This document shows, piece by piece, positions 8,865-17,686 of a DNA stretch of 53,808 nucleotides (the first letter of the stretch is position 1; every line of letters starts with the position of its first letter). A program made the position numbers and the translations under genes. This stretch comes from Mollicutes bacterium (GTDB lineage: Bacteria; Bacillota_I; Bacilli_A; Izemoplasmatales; Izemoplasmataceae), in assembly GCA_003551005.1 (NCBI GenBank), contig PULR01000002.1, positions 1 to 53,808 of the forward strand, given 5' to 3'. Below the pieces are notes generated by a model that searched no databases, was not told the DNA's origin, and saw only the letters and a list, made by a program, of their open reading frames with translations.

Positions 8865-9362
8865 ATGCTGCGTTTGGTACTGCACGAACAGAAACGACCG
8901 AAGAACCTGATGGTGCTCGCTGTCGCCACTGTCTTCCTATACGGCTTGTATCTGTTTCTCGACGTCCTGGCGAATGCATCGGTGCCGACGCTCATCGAAG
9001 AATGGGGGCTCGGCTTGTTTGTGCTGCATCAATTCCTGAATCTGACGATGGCCGTCCTCGCAGGGTTGATGATCAGTACGAGCCACATCAACCTCCGGCT
9101 TAATGGCAGCGAACCGAAAGGCGGCACCAGCATCCCGTTCTTTTCATTTATCTTCGGGCTTTTGACTTTCGGCTGTGCACCCTGCGTCGTTGCCTTTCTC
9201 TCCGCAATCGGCATCGCGTTCACACCGATTGTCCTGCCCTTTGGCAACCTGCCGTGGAAATTGTTGCTGCTGGGGCTGCTTGCAGGGGGACTGGCCTGGA
9301 TTTTCTACAGCATCCAGACGACAACCTGCGGATTGCGCCGAGCCGAAGACCGTTCACACTAA
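8865..9362 (+). CDS. Four-helix membrane protein with intramembrane CxxC
   Basis: 165-residue integral membrane protein with about four transmembrane helices. A Cys-Ala-Pro-Cys pair lies at the start of the third helix (LTFGCAPCVVAFLSAIGIAF), followed by a short loop and a last helix ending in a single Cys (TTTCGLRR). Membrane-embedded CxxC pairs occur in CcdA-type thiol carriers and in metal transporters; I cannot assign either. GAGGTGAG is followed by ATG at 8865, and a TATGAT at 8842-8847 may be its -10. The stop codon overlaps that of the convergent phosphodiesterase gene by four bases, inside a terminator hairpin. Confidence 0.75.
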   Translation: MLRLVLHEQKRPKNLMVLAVATVFLYGLYLFLDVLANASVPTLIEEWGLGLFVLHQFLNLTMAVLAGLMISTSHINLRLNGSEPKGGTSIPFFSFIFGLLTFGCAPCVVAFLSAIGIAFTPIVLPFGNLPWKLLLLGLLAGGLAWIFYSIQTTTCGLRRAEDRSH

Positions 9363-9377
9363 GTGGCGGTCTTTTTT
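9346..9377 (+). terminator. Intrinsic terminator overlapping two convergent stop codons
   Basis: AAGACCG (9346-9352) pairs with CGGTCTT (9367-9373), followed by a T-run to 9377. The loop contains the TAA of the plus-strand membrane protein and the TAG of the minus-strand phosphodiesterase gene, so the terminator is built into the last codons of both genes. Confidence 0.7.
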
Positions 9378-11197
9378 AATATCGGAAGCACATCCGAGCG
9401 GTGTAGGGGCCGATTGAGATAAAACCCTTGCGCATATTGTGCGCCGGCCTCGGTGATGACGTCAAGATGCGCTTCTTTCTCTACACCTTCGATGAGCACG
9501 TGAAGCTTGAGATTCCTTCCTAATAAGGCGGCGTTCTTCACTATCTCGCGACCACCGTGTTCAGGAATAGAAAGGAAACTCTTGTCGACCTTCAAAATAT
9601 CCGCCGGGAGACGATGGAGGTGACGAAAGGAAGAATATCCGGTGCCGAAATCGTCGATAGCGATCTTTACACCGTGTCGCTTTATCTTTTTCACTTGTTC
9701 GACTGCCACCTCGATGGCCTCGAGAAAACTCGATTCCGTAATCTCAAACGTCAAGGTTGACGGATCCTCGACCTGCTCAGCCGCCTTTGCCACGCGTCTG
9801 AGCAGACGCTCACCGACAAGTTGTTTGCCGCTGATGTTGATGAAAAGATAGAGCGGTCGTCCCGCCGCCTCCTCAAAGTCCCTTTTCGCATCCAGACCTT
9901 CCTCGAGGACGAAATCGGTCAAACCATCAATCCAGCCGTATTGCTCGGCGACGGGGATGAACCAATCCGGGGAGATCTCCCCCATTTCCTTTGACCGCCA
10001 CCGCAGTAAACACTCAAAGCCGATGATTCGCCAATCGGAAATAGCATGGATAGGTTGATAATTCACAAAAAACTCTCCGGCTCGCAAGGCGGGTTCCATC
10101 GCGTCCTTCATGCGCTGCTGGTAGGATAACCGCTCATGCAGGGCTGGCGAATAGTGCACACTGTCGGTCTGTGTCTCGACCGCTTGTTCGACGGCAATCT
10201 TCGCCCTCGAGAGAAGGGCGGAGACCGCCTCTGCATCGTCGGGAAAAGCTACGACTCCCTGGCTTACCTGAAAATGGACGCCCTTGTCGAGCGGGCGGCT
10301 GAGTGCCTGGTGAACCTGTTGCAGCTCCTGCAAGAAAAGCTCCGTCTGCGACTGCTTGCTGTATAGAATGATGGCGATGTAATCATCATCGATCTGTGCG
10401 AGGAAACCGGTCCCTTCCTGGCCTATCTCGAGCTGTTTAACGGCACTGGCCAATGCTTCATCAAGTTCAGCTGTGGTATAGACCGCTTCAAGCTGTGCAC
10501 GGTTTACAAGCTTTATCATGATGAGCTGAAAGGGAACAGCGCGCTCAATCAATGTTGAAAGCCGCCGGCGCAGATAATGTTCGTTCGGAAGGCCGGTCTG
10601 TTGTTGAAAATACTGCAACCGATCGCGTTGTGATGCTATTTCGCGTAATTCGGTGACATCTTTGTGAATAGCGGCGTATCCACGTGCGCGGCCGCGAATG
10701 TCCGTGATGCAAAAAAGCTGCGTGTCACGTTCGATCAGCGTGCCATCCTTGCGTTGATCCCAGACAGTGCCATGCCAGTAACCGCGGTTTTTAAGTTCGG
10801 TCCACATTTTTTTGTAGAAGGCGTCGTCGTGGACACCTGATTTGAATAGCGAGGGTTTCTGCCCTCTTGCTTCGGCCAATGTGTAGCCCATCATTCTGGA
10901 AAAGCCCTCGTTCAGATAGATAATACGATTATCCGCATCCGTCACCAGGATGCCCTCATCCGCATGCTCGGCCAACCGTAGGACAAGACGCAGACCGAGA
11001 TGCAGACGAGAAAGAACAAGATATAATAAGAAAAGCGACCCCACAAGCAGCACCGAGACACCGAAGGAAACCCCTGCGGGAAAACGTCTCCCGAAACCTG
11101 CAAGCACCGCACCGAGTAGAACCAGGAGCGTGACTGAAACGACCCATGTCAAAGCGATGCGACGAATACACCTCAGACGACGCAGGGCATCCTCCAT
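9359..11197 (-). CDS. Membrane PAS-GGDEF(degenerate)-EAL protein, probable c-di-GMP phosphodiesterase
   Basis: 612 residues. Two N-terminal transmembrane helices (about 12-60) are followed by a PAS domain (about 73-185; ILVTDADNRIIYLNEGF), a GGDEF domain (about 190-350) and an EAL domain (about 360-605). The GGDEF signature is replaced by QIDDDY, so cyclase activity is not expected. The EAL domain keeps the metal and catalytic set: FECLLRW (Glu of EAL), NISGKQL, FEITES, IDDFGTGYSS, LKVDKSF, IEGVEKE and YAQGFYLNRPL. I therefore expect breakdown of cyclic di-GMP controlled by the PAS sensor. It starts three bases after the HIT gene and is last in the tdh operon. Confidence 0.93.
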   Translation of the reverse strand: MEDALRRLRCIRRIALTWVVSVTLLVLLGAVLAGFGRRFPAGVSFGVSVLLVGSLFLLYLVLSRLHLGLRLVLRLAEHADEGILVTDADNRIIYLNEGFSRMMGYTLAEARGQKPSLFKSGVHDDAFYKKMWTELKNRGYWHGTVWDQRKDGTLIERDTQLFCITDIRGRARGYAAIHKDVTELREIASQRDRLQYFQQQTGLPNEHYLRRRLSTLIERAVPFQLIMIKLVNRAQLEAVYTTAELDEALASAVKQLEIGQEGTGFLAQIDDDYIAIILYSKQSQTELFLQELQQVHQALSRPLDKGVHFQVSQGVVAFPDDAEAVSALLSRAKIAVEQAVETQTDSVHYSPALHERLSYQQRMKDAMEPALRAGEFFVNYQPIHAISDWRIIGFECLLRWRSKEMGEISPDWFIPVAEQYGWIDGLTDFVLEEGLDAKRDFEEAAGRPLYLFINISGKQLVGERLLRRVAKAAEQVEDPSTLTFEITESSFLEAIEVAVEQVKKIKRHGVKIAIDDFGTGYSSFRHLHRLPADILKVDKSFLSIPEHGGREIVKNAALLGRNLKLHVLIEGVEKEAHLDVITEAGAQYAQGFYLNRPLHRSDVLPILKKTAT

Positions 11198-11199
11198 GC

Positions 11200-11565
11200 C
11201 TAATACCCCCGCTTGTGCGGAATCACGCCGCGCACCCCGCCGCGGGGGGCGGGAATGTCCCCATGATAGCGAGGTATCAGGTGGATGTGGACATGATAGA
11301 TCGTCTGGCCGGCCGCTTTGCCGACATTGACTCCGACATTGTATCCATCCGGGTTATATCGTCGGTCGATAACACGCTTCGCTTCTTCAAGACAGCCATA
11401 CAGGCTTCCGACCTCTTCGGCCGAGAGCTCGAAGAAGGAAGCCACGTGCCGCTTGGTGAGAATCAGTGCGTGCCCTTCATTCACCGGATAACCATCGTAC
11501 ATGGCATAGGCATGCGCATTTTCAACAAGCTTGTCCTTCCCTGATTCACAAAAAAGGCAGTCCAT
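11200..11565 (-). CDS. HIT family nucleotide hydrolase (HinT-like)
   Basis: 121-residue histidine-triad protein, likely to hydrolyse nucleoside phosphoramidates or dinucleoside polyphosphates. The triad is HVHIHLIPRYHGD; the N-terminal MDCLFCESGKDK gives a CxxC that in relatives binds zinc with a downstream His. GHALILTKRH is another family block. The frame is open much further upstream, but that part is the shadow of the preceding regulator; AAGGTG before the ATG at 11565 fixes the start. It lies 14 bases after paralogue 2 of the HTH-TPR regulators and three bases before the phosphodiesterase gene. Confidence 0.93.
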   Translation of the reverse strand: MDCLFCESGKDKLVENAHAYAMYDGYPVNEGHALILTKRHVASFFELSAEEVGSLYGCLEEAKRVIDRRYNPDGYNVGVNVGKAAGQTIYHVHIHLIPRYHGDIPAPRGGVRGVIPHKRGY

Positions 11566-11579
11566 GCTTACACCTTCTT

Positions 11580-12860
11580 TCAAAAGAGCGCTTGTTTGGT
11601 GATGGCGATTATGTTCTGGGTAAGCTCGAACGCATCCTTGTAGCGGCGGGTATCCTCGTAGAGGTCCACCAGATATCGATAGGCGATCTGGACTTCGATG
11701 TAACTCCGGGTCGTGAAGGACTCTTGAAAGAACCACTCGAGCTCCTGCTCATAGGGTTCCCCCATCACGTACCGCCAAAGAAAACGCAGTCCATAACGAT
11801 AGAGAATCATCCGATCCCCGGCGGGGGGATGTTCCAGATCGAGCTGCTCGAGGTAGTCCGTCGCTGCCGCTGCTCCCCGGGAGTAGAATCGGTTCAATGC
11901 GTGATAGAAACGAATCCGAAGACTATCCTCCGTTGTCTTTGCCAGCATCGCGAGCGCCGCTTCGTGCTCCCTCCGCAGGAAATGATACAGCATGTAGTGG
12001 AAGCGCACAGCGGAGGCTAGACTGCTAAGCTGGTGGCGATGGGCGAAATTCAATGCCTCATCAAGCACGTCGACAACGCCGTCGAACGTTCTCATCTTGA
12101 TACGGTTCGCACATCCGAGAAAACGGGTGTTGCTGGCGCGCATCTCGTTGTTCGAGGCATGGAAGAACGATTCCGCCCGGCGATAGTATTCGTTGGATTC
12201 GGGCAGACGGAAGGTCTCGCCGTAGACCCTGCCGATCAAATAGAGCGCCAGCGGCTTGAGCCCGGGCACCACGTCGAAGCTGAGTGAGTGCTGATAGTCA
12301 CGGACGGCGGCATCGTGTTCATTCTCGCAATAATGATAAAGCCCGCGGTAGAGGTAATAACGCTGCCGCTGGGCATCGCTCATCATCTCCACCACGCTGT
12401 CGAGCTCCGTGATAGTCGAATCGGCATCACGATGGTCCTTATAGGGGACGAAGGTCATGCATCCCACATAGAGTATCATGTAGTCGATGACCCATAGCGA
12501 ATGCGCGTGAAGGTTTGCATCCTGTTCGAGCACATCAAGGTTCGTCCGCATGTTCAGGCTGTTCAAGTAGAGGATGTCGTGCTCGATTGTTTTCTTGAGA
12601 TCGTAAAACCTTTCCTGAAGGGTTTTATCCACGCACAAATCAAGGTCGAACACACGACAGAGCCGGTCGTATAGATGCTGGCGCAGCGCCGTCTCCCCAT
12701 ACTCCACTTTCCGCATGTAGGCGTGGGAGAAGTTGACTTTCTCCGCGAGCGCACGCAGTGTCAGTTGATGCCGTGTGCGAAGGATCCGAATCAGCCTGCC
12801 GAAAGCCTTGAGATTCGGCGGGCGGTTGATGAGTGCTAACTTGTCCACGGCTTCACCCAC
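11580..12860 (-). CDS. HTH-TPR transcriptional regulator, paralogue 2
   Basis: 426-residue relative of the protein at 7509-8753. The N-terminal HTH covers about residues 18-75 (LTLRALAEKVNFSHAYMRKVE), and the rest is helical hairpins such as RGLYHYCENEHDAAVRDYQH and YLIGRVYGETFRLPESNEYY. A peptide- or ligand-sensing TPR domain is inferred from the RRNPP architecture. Its ATG overlaps the stop of the duplicated membrane protein gene by eight bases, so it is made together with that membrane protein, and it precedes the HIT and phosphodiesterase genes. It could regulate the operon it sits in. Confidence 0.85.
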   Translation of the reverse strand: MGEAVDKLALINRPPNLKAFGRLIRILRTRHQLTLRALAEKVNFSHAYMRKVEYGETALRQHLYDRLCRVFDLDLCVDKTLQERFYDLKKTIEHDILYLNSLNMRTNLDVLEQDANLHAHSLWVIDYMILYVGCMTFVPYKDHRDADSTITELDSVVEMMSDAQRQRYYLYRGLYHYCENEHDAAVRDYQHSLSFDVVPGLKPLALYLIGRVYGETFRLPESNEYYRRAESFFHASNNEMRASNTRFLGCANRIKMRTFDGVVDVLDEALNFAHRHQLSSLASAVRFHYMLYHFLRREHEAALAMLAKTTEDSLRIRFYHALNRFYSRGAAAATDYLEQLDLEHPPAGDRMILYRYGLRFLWRYVMGEPYEQELEWFFQESFTTRSYIEVQIAYRYLVDLYEDTRRYKDAFELTQNIIAITKQALF

Positions 12861-13836
12861 TCATCCTGAAGAAGTTTTTCTCGAACACCGTCTCGATGAG
12901 GGTTCGCAACCCCCCCGCCGTCAGAGTGCTGGCAAAAGCGATGGTTCCAAGCTTTCCGCCGGCGCCGGCGAAGTAGGGTTCGCTGAAGACGAACACGAGT
13001 GCGAAGACAAACCCTCCCAGGGCGATGAAACGTTCATCCAGCAGTCGCTGGGTCGAGGCCATGCCGACGAACGACGCACCGAAGGCTGCGACCGCGAGGG
13101 TCTCTCCGAAAGCACCGATAATCTCCGGGAAAAACAGACCGCTCAGAACACCCCAGATGCCGACCACGACACCGACAGCACCGCTGCCGAAGACCGGACC
13201 GAGACGGAAACGGACACTGAGCACGAAGGCCGCCACCGCGCCAAGCACGCTAGCGATAATCAAGGCAACGATTTGTGGGTGGGCGAAGATCTCTCCTTCG
13301 AGAAAAGGGCGGCTGAACAACACGCCGCCACCAGCGGTGCCGACTAGTGCAATAGTCCCCAGCTTGCCGCCATACCCATTGAAGACGTCCTTCGTCAAGA
13401 CGAACACGAACGCCGCAATCACGCTGGCCGCAAGCAGCGGCAAAAACGGAAGGAAAGCCGCCGAAGACATACCGGCGAAGGATCCGCAATAGATAGGCAC
13501 CGCGTGCGAACGGAGAAAAAGCGCGGCCACGACCCCCACCAGCCCTGAAGCGATGACCGGACCGAGATTCAGATGCACGCTGATCAGATAGGTCACCACG
13601 GATCCTGCCGCGGTCGCCGTAAAATCCAGCAGCGCAGTCTTTGATGGAATTGGAAATGAGTCCCTCAGCCGCGCCGCCTCTTTGAAACCTTTGAACGCCG
13701 AATAGATAAGCAGCAGGCTGATTAAAAGCAGTAAGCCCCCAAGCGGCAGGTGGATCGACAATGCGTTCCCGACAGTAAAGGCCATGAGAATAAGTGTCAG
13801 GAACACCAGGACGATGGATCCGAGATAGCGTCTCAC
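12853..13836 (-). CDS. Polytopic membrane protein with an internal duplication
   Basis: 327-residue integral membrane protein with roughly ten hydrophobic segments. It contains two related halves. The first (about residues 75-170) has LNLGPVIASGLVG, YCGSFAGMSS and GYGGKLGTIALVGTAGG; the second (about 199-308) has FRLGPVFGSGAVG, FGASFVGMAS and GAGGKLGTIAFASTLTAGG. The shared G-x-G-G-K-L-G-T-I-A loop and the G-S-F-x-G-M-(S/A)-S segment suggest paired re-entrant or pore elements, as in channels or transporters built by duplication. I do not recognise the family. It starts seven bases after kbl and overlaps the HTH-TPR gene. Confidence 0.8.
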   Translation of the reverse strand: MRRYLGSIVLVFLTLILMAFTVGNALSIHLPLGGLLLLISLLLIYSAFKGFKEAARLRDSFPIPSKTALLDFTATAAGSVVTYLISVHLNLGPVIASGLVGVVAALFLRSHAVPIYCGSFAGMSSAAFLPFLPLLAASVIAAFVFVLTKDVFNGYGGKLGTIALVGTAGGGVLFSRPFLEGEIFAHPQIVALIIASVLGAVAAFVLSVRFRLGPVFGSGAVGVVVGIWGVLSGLFFPEIIGAFGETLAVAAFGASFVGMASTQRLLDERFIALGGFVFALVFVFSEPYFAGAGGKLGTIAFASTLTAGGLRTLIETVFEKNFFRMSG

Positions 13837-13843
13837 AATACGC

Positions 13844-15022
13844 TCAGATCACGTCGAGAGCTTTTCCGGTTTCCTTGAACGCTTCGATAGCCTGGTCTAG
13901 ATCGTCCTTGGTGTGGCTGGCGCTGATCATGGCCCGCAGCCGGCCGGTTCCCTCGGGCACTGTCGGATAGACGATGCCGGAGACGAAGACTCCGGCTTCG
14001 AGAAGGGCTTTGGAAAAACGGAGGGTCTTGGCTTCATCGCCGATCATGACCGGCGTGATGGGGGTCCTGCTGATGCCGGTGTCAAAGCCGAGCTTTTCTA
14101 AGGAGCGTTTGAAATACCGGGCGTTCGCCCAGAGCTTTTCTGTATGTTCTTCGCTTTCCATCAGCATCTTGACGGATTCAATGGTGGCGGCGGTCGCGGC
14201 CGGCGGCAGGGCCGTCGAGAAAAGCAAGGGCCGTCCGCGATGCAGCAGCCAGTCCTTGACTGTCTGTTTGGTGGCCACATAGCCACCCACCACGCCGATC
14301 GCCTTGCTCAAGGTGCCGACAATGAAATCGACGTCTCCATGGAGGTCGAAATGGTCCACCGTTCCCCGTCCGCTGCGACCGAGGACGCCGCTACCATGCG
14401 CGTCGTCGACATATGTCAAGGCATCGTAGCGCCTGGCGAGCGCGACAATCTCCGGCAAGGGGGCGATGTCCCCGTCCATGGAAAACACGCCGTCGGTGAG
14501 AATAAAGACGTTGTTGTAGTCCGCGCGCTTTTCCTTGAGCACACGTTCGAGATCGTCGACATCCGCGTGTCGGTAGACCGCCTTGTCCGCCTTGCTGAGG
14601 CGCACACCATCAATAATCGAGGCATGGTTCAGTTCATCGGAGACCAAGAGGTCTCCTTTGCCACTGATGGCCTGTATGGTGCCGATGTTGCAGTTGAATC
14701 CCGATTGGAACGTGATGACGGCCTCTTCTTCCTTGAACTCTGCAAGCAATTCCTCAAGCCGCCCGATGAGGTCCTGGTTGCCGACGATGGTGCGTACCGC
14801 ACCGGCCCCAGCACCGTAGGCATCGACGGCCTCCTTGGCGGCGTTGATGACACGTGGATGAGTCGCGAACCCCAGATAATTGTTGCTCGAAAGGTTGACG
14901 ACACGTCGGCCATCAAGGTCGATGACATGATCGCAAGGCCCGTGGTTCACGGGCAGTTCACGATAGACACCCTGATCTTTCAGCGATTGGACTTTCTCTT
15001 CTAGAAAACGCCATTTACTCAT
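13844..15022 (-). CDS. kbl: Glycine C-acetyltransferase (2-amino-3-ketobutyrate CoA ligase)
   Basis: 392-residue PLP enzyme of the alpha-oxoamine synthase family. It cleaves 2-amino-3-ketobutyrate with CoA to glycine and acetyl-CoA, the second step of threonine degradation. Motifs include [54 protein letters not shown] and the PLP lysine in [14 protein letters not shown]. The start at 15022 ([10 protein letters not shown]) has AGGAGG at good spacing and overlaps the tdh stop by eight bases (ATGAGTAA). The pairing with tdh settles the substrate; by sequence alone AONS/KBL members can be confused. Confidence 0.94.
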   Translation of the reverse strand: MSKWRFLEEKVQSLKDQGVYRELPVNHGPCDHVIDLDGRRVVNLSSNNYLGFATHPRVINAAKEAVDAYGAGAGAVRTIVGNQDLIGRLEELLAEFKEEEAVITFQSGFNCNIGTIQAISGKGDLLVSDELNHASIIDGVRLSKADKAVYRHADVDDLERVLKEKRADYNNVFILTDGVFSMDGDIAPLPEIVALARRYDALTYVDDAHGSGVLGRSGRGTVDHFDLHGDVDFIVGTLSKAIGVVGGYVATKQTVKDWLLHRGRPLLFSTALPPAATAATIESVKMLMESEEHTEKLWANARYFKRSLEKLGFDTGISRTPITPVMIGDEAKTLRFSKALLEAGVFVSGIVYPTVPEGTGRLRAMISASHTKDDLDQAIEAFKETGKALDVI

Positions 15023-16085
15023 AATCATCCTCCTCCGGAAGCAACACAATCTTACCGCTATCGCCGCTGCCCATGATTTCTGCGGCTTCATTGACTTGCT
15101 TCAACGACAGTTGATGCGTGATGATCTTATCGAGATTCAGCCGACCTTCGTCGAGAAGCCGACGCACTTCATGCCAGGTCTCGTAGATCTTGCGTCCGAC
15201 GACTCCGTAGACATCGATGCCTTTGAAGACGATGTCGTTCGCCAGATCCAGCTCGATCGTCTCTGCGGGAATGCCGAGGAGGCTCACACCTCCACCGGCC
15301 TTGACATACTTGAAGGCTTTCTCGATCGCGTCCTTGTTGCCGCTGAACTCGCCGACAACATCAACCCCGCGTCCGTCCGTCTCTTCCAGAACGCGGGCGA
15401 CGACATCCTCTTCTTTAGGATTAATCACCAGGTCCGCTCCCAGCTCATAAGCTTTCGCGATCCGATACTCGTTGATCTCGATGCCGATGATCTGTCGGGC
15501 TCCATAAGCCTTTGCAAGGTCGATGCCCATCAGTCCGAGCGGGCCGGTACCGACAACCGCGACACTACGTCCGGCGACAGGATACTTCGCCATCGTATGG
15601 ACCGCGTTCCCCAGAGGCTCCTGCACCGAAAGGTGCAGCGGATCCATATCGGGGTCGTTGATGAAACAATTCGCCGCAGGAATCTTGACATAGCCCGCAA
15701 AACACCCATCGGTATCCACACCGATGATGCGGGTGTTCTCACAGATATGACCTTCGCCGCGAAGGCAGAACTCGCACGTTCCGCAGATGATGTGGGTCTC
15801 GGCGCTGACGACATCGCCCACAGCGACATCGTCGACCTTTTCCCCGACGGAGAGCACCTCCCCGCTGAACTCGTGACCCACTATCAAGGGCAGTTCCAAC
15901 CTGGATTCCGCCCACTCGTCATAGGTGTAGATGTGATGGTCCGTCCCGCAGAAAGAAACGGTAAGGACCTTGATCAGTACCTCCTCTGGGTCCAGATCCG
16001 TGGAAATCTGTCGCTTCGTGACTGTGAAACCTTTCGTCGGGCGGTCCTTCACGACCGCGGTCATGCTCAACGTTGGACTAACCAT
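15015..16085 (-). CDS. tdh: L-threonine 3-dehydrogenase
   Basis: 356-residue zinc-dependent medium-chain dehydrogenase that oxidises L-threonine to 2-amino-3-ketobutyrate with NAD+. The catalytic zinc ligands are in [10 protein letters not shown] and GHEFSGEV, the structural zinc cysteines in [15 protein letters not shown], and the NAD fold in [27 protein letters not shown] and [11 protein letters not shown] are typical of threonine dehydrogenases. The GTG/ATG choice is settled by AAGGGG eight bases before the ATG at 16085. It is the first gene of the operon tdh-kbl-membrane protein-regulator-HIT-phosphodiesterase. Confidence 0.94.
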   Translation of the reverse strand: MVSPTLSMTAVVKDRPTKGFTVTKRQISTDLDPEEVLIKVLTVSFCGTDHHIYTYDEWAESRLELPLIVGHEFSGEVLSVGEKVDDVAVGDVVSAETHIICGTCEFCLRGEGHICENTRIIGVDTDGCFAGYVKIPAANCFINDPDMDPLHLSVQEPLGNAVHTMAKYPVAGRSVAVVGTGPLGLMGIDLAKAYGARQIIGIEINEYRIAKAYELGADLVINPKEEDVVARVLEETDGRGVDVVGEFSGNKDAIEKAFKYVKAGGGVSLLGIPAETIELDLANDIVFKGIDVYGVVGRKIYETWHEVRRLLDEGRLNLDKIITHQLSLKQVNEAAEIMGSGDSGKIVLLPEEDDYE

Positions 16086-16169
16086 GTCTCGACCCCTTAT
16101 CCATAAGATTAAAGGCAAACCACAATTGACATTATAACATACAGCCTATCTCAACATAGCGCCCTGAAC

Positions 16170-16202
16170 AAAAAAATCACCGGGCCTGCGGCTGGCCCGG
16201 TG
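16170..16202 (-). terminator. Intrinsic terminator after HTH-TPR paralogue 3
   Basis: On the minus strand CACCGGGCC and GGCCCGGTG form a nine-base stem with a seven-base loop followed by a run of seven T. It lies about 140 bases past the stop of the regulator at 16343, and upstream of tdh, so it separates the two transcription units. Confidence 0.85.
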
Positions 16203-16342
16203 AAGAAACGAAAGAGTGTCAGTGAGAAACTAAGCATCATCCCTGGATTCCCTTAATCCGCCGCTTGTAATTTCATTATGCAACACAAACCCGAAAAATG
16301 CAACGTAGCGGCGGTTGTTTACAAGTTGTTCATAATTGCTTC

Positions 16343-17620
16343 TCAATGTTTTTTTGAACCCCGTTTTGCATAAAAGTTGTTTTCCACATCCGTTTCATAC
16401 TGTTTGCGCAACAATTGATAAGCCGTTTCAAAGTCTTCCATGTATTCGTAGTAGGCAAGCAACAAACCAATCATGAAAATACGAAGAAAGATATTCGTCG
16501 TCTGGTGGATACATCTATGCAAGGTCTCTGAAGCCTCTGCGGAGGGCTCTCGTTGCTTGAGACGCCATAGGAACAGTTCAGCTGCGGCGATGTAGAGATC
16601 GTCCTTCAGCCGCTTCTTTTTCGCCGGGGAAACCGACTCGAGGAAAACGAGCGCATCACGGACGCGCCCGAGCTGATGGGAAAGATAGCCTTTGAAAAAA
16701 AGCAGCTGTGGCGTTTCATCGTGAATCCGCTCGAGATGGGCGAGCGCCTCCTGAAAATCCTCCCGTGCATAGGCATGGTAGGCACGATACAAATAGAAGC
16801 GACGTCCCAGCGCGTGATCTAAATCCTGTGTCCCTTCAAATACCTGTCGCAGTCCTTGTATGTGCTGTTCGGCGGTCTCGAGATTCCACAAGTCGATATG
16901 CTTTTTGAGCACCAGCAGATTCATCTCCACCTTGCGCGGGAGATTGTTCAGCTCTACATGCAGCTTGGAGGCGGTATCGGCCGTCTTCAGCGTCTGATGC
17001 GACCAATCAAGCTGATCCAGAGCTTTTGCTTTCAGCGACACGGACAAGGCATGGTAATGCTTCGATTCCGGGCGTTCGCAGCTTCTTTCAAGATACACCA
17101 GAGCCTCCTGATGGCGGCCCTGCTCATAGAGAGCCCAGCCCTTCAACAGATCGAAAAGCTGGCGTTGTTCAGCCGAAAGATGGTCGTAATAATCCTCGAG
17201 TTCATCAAGGATGCCAAGCCGGAAGTCTCTACCAGAAAAGATGCGTTCAGTCTCAAGCGCCAATAAGTAAGACACTCTCAGCGGCGAGCGTAAAAAGACG
17301 GCCGCTTCCGCCCGGAGCGCGTCGAAATACATCTCGACATCGTCCTCGGAGGCTTGATATATGGCTTCATAAAATGCATCCAGCACTCTTCTGAGTTTCC
17401 GCAGCTGTTGCGGATCCCGGTAAAACGGCGAACCGACCGCTTCAAAAAGCTGAGCAATGGTTTCTTCATGCGGCGTGAGACGGCAATTCTCAATCTGCGA
17501 GATCATCGCGTGTGCAACGCCGACACTGCGAGCCACACCGCGCAGGGAGTAATCCCTGCCCTCCCGGCGGTTTTTGAACATACGCCCCAATAAACGCAGG
17601 TTCTCCTTGTGATATAGCAT
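16343..17620 (-). CDS. HTH-TPR transcriptional regulator, paralogue 3
   Basis: 425-residue protein of the same architecture as those at 7509 and 11580. The HTH covers about residues 9-65 (YSLRGVARSVGVAHAMISQIE), then helical repeats follow, such as LLKGWALYEQGRHQEALVYL and RAYHAYAREDFQEALAHLER, which have clear TPR spacing. The tail is basic (YAKRGSKKH). It stands alone between terminators at 16170-16202 and 17641-17674. GGGGAGGGGC precedes the ATG. Sensing of a small peptide or other ligand is inferred from domain order only. Confidence 0.85.
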   Translation of the reverse strand: MLYHKENLRLLGRMFKNRREGRDYSLRGVARSVGVAHAMISQIENCRLTPHEETIAQLFEAVGSPFYRDPQQLRKLRRVLDAFYEAIYQASEDDVEMYFDALRAEAAVFLRSPLRVSYLLALETERIFSGRDFRLGILDELEDYYDHLSAEQRQLFDLLKGWALYEQGRHQEALVYLERSCERPESKHYHALSVSLKAKALDQLDWSHQTLKTADTASKLHVELNNLPRKVEMNLLVLKKHIDLWNLETAEQHIQGLRQVFEGTQDLDHALGRRFYLYRAYHAYAREDFQEALAHLERIHDETPQLLFFKGYLSHQLGRVRDALVFLESVSPAKKKRLKDDLYIAAAELFLWRLKQREPSAEASETLHRCIHQTTNIFLRIFMIGLLLAYYEYMEDFETAYQLLRKQYETDVENNFYAKRGSKKH

Positions 17621-17640
17621 GGTGCCCCTCCCCTGGAAAC

Positions 17641-17674
17641 AAAAGACGCAGCTAGCGTCAAATGCAGCTGCGTC
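17641..17674 (-). terminator. Intrinsic terminator after the alpha/beta hydrolase gene
   Basis: GACGCAGCT (17645-17653) and AGCTGCGTC (17666-17674) form a nine-base stem; on the minus strand it is followed by TTTTGTTT. It starts about a dozen bases past the hydrolase stop. Confidence 0.75.
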
Positions 17675-17686
17675 ATGTGATCGTAA

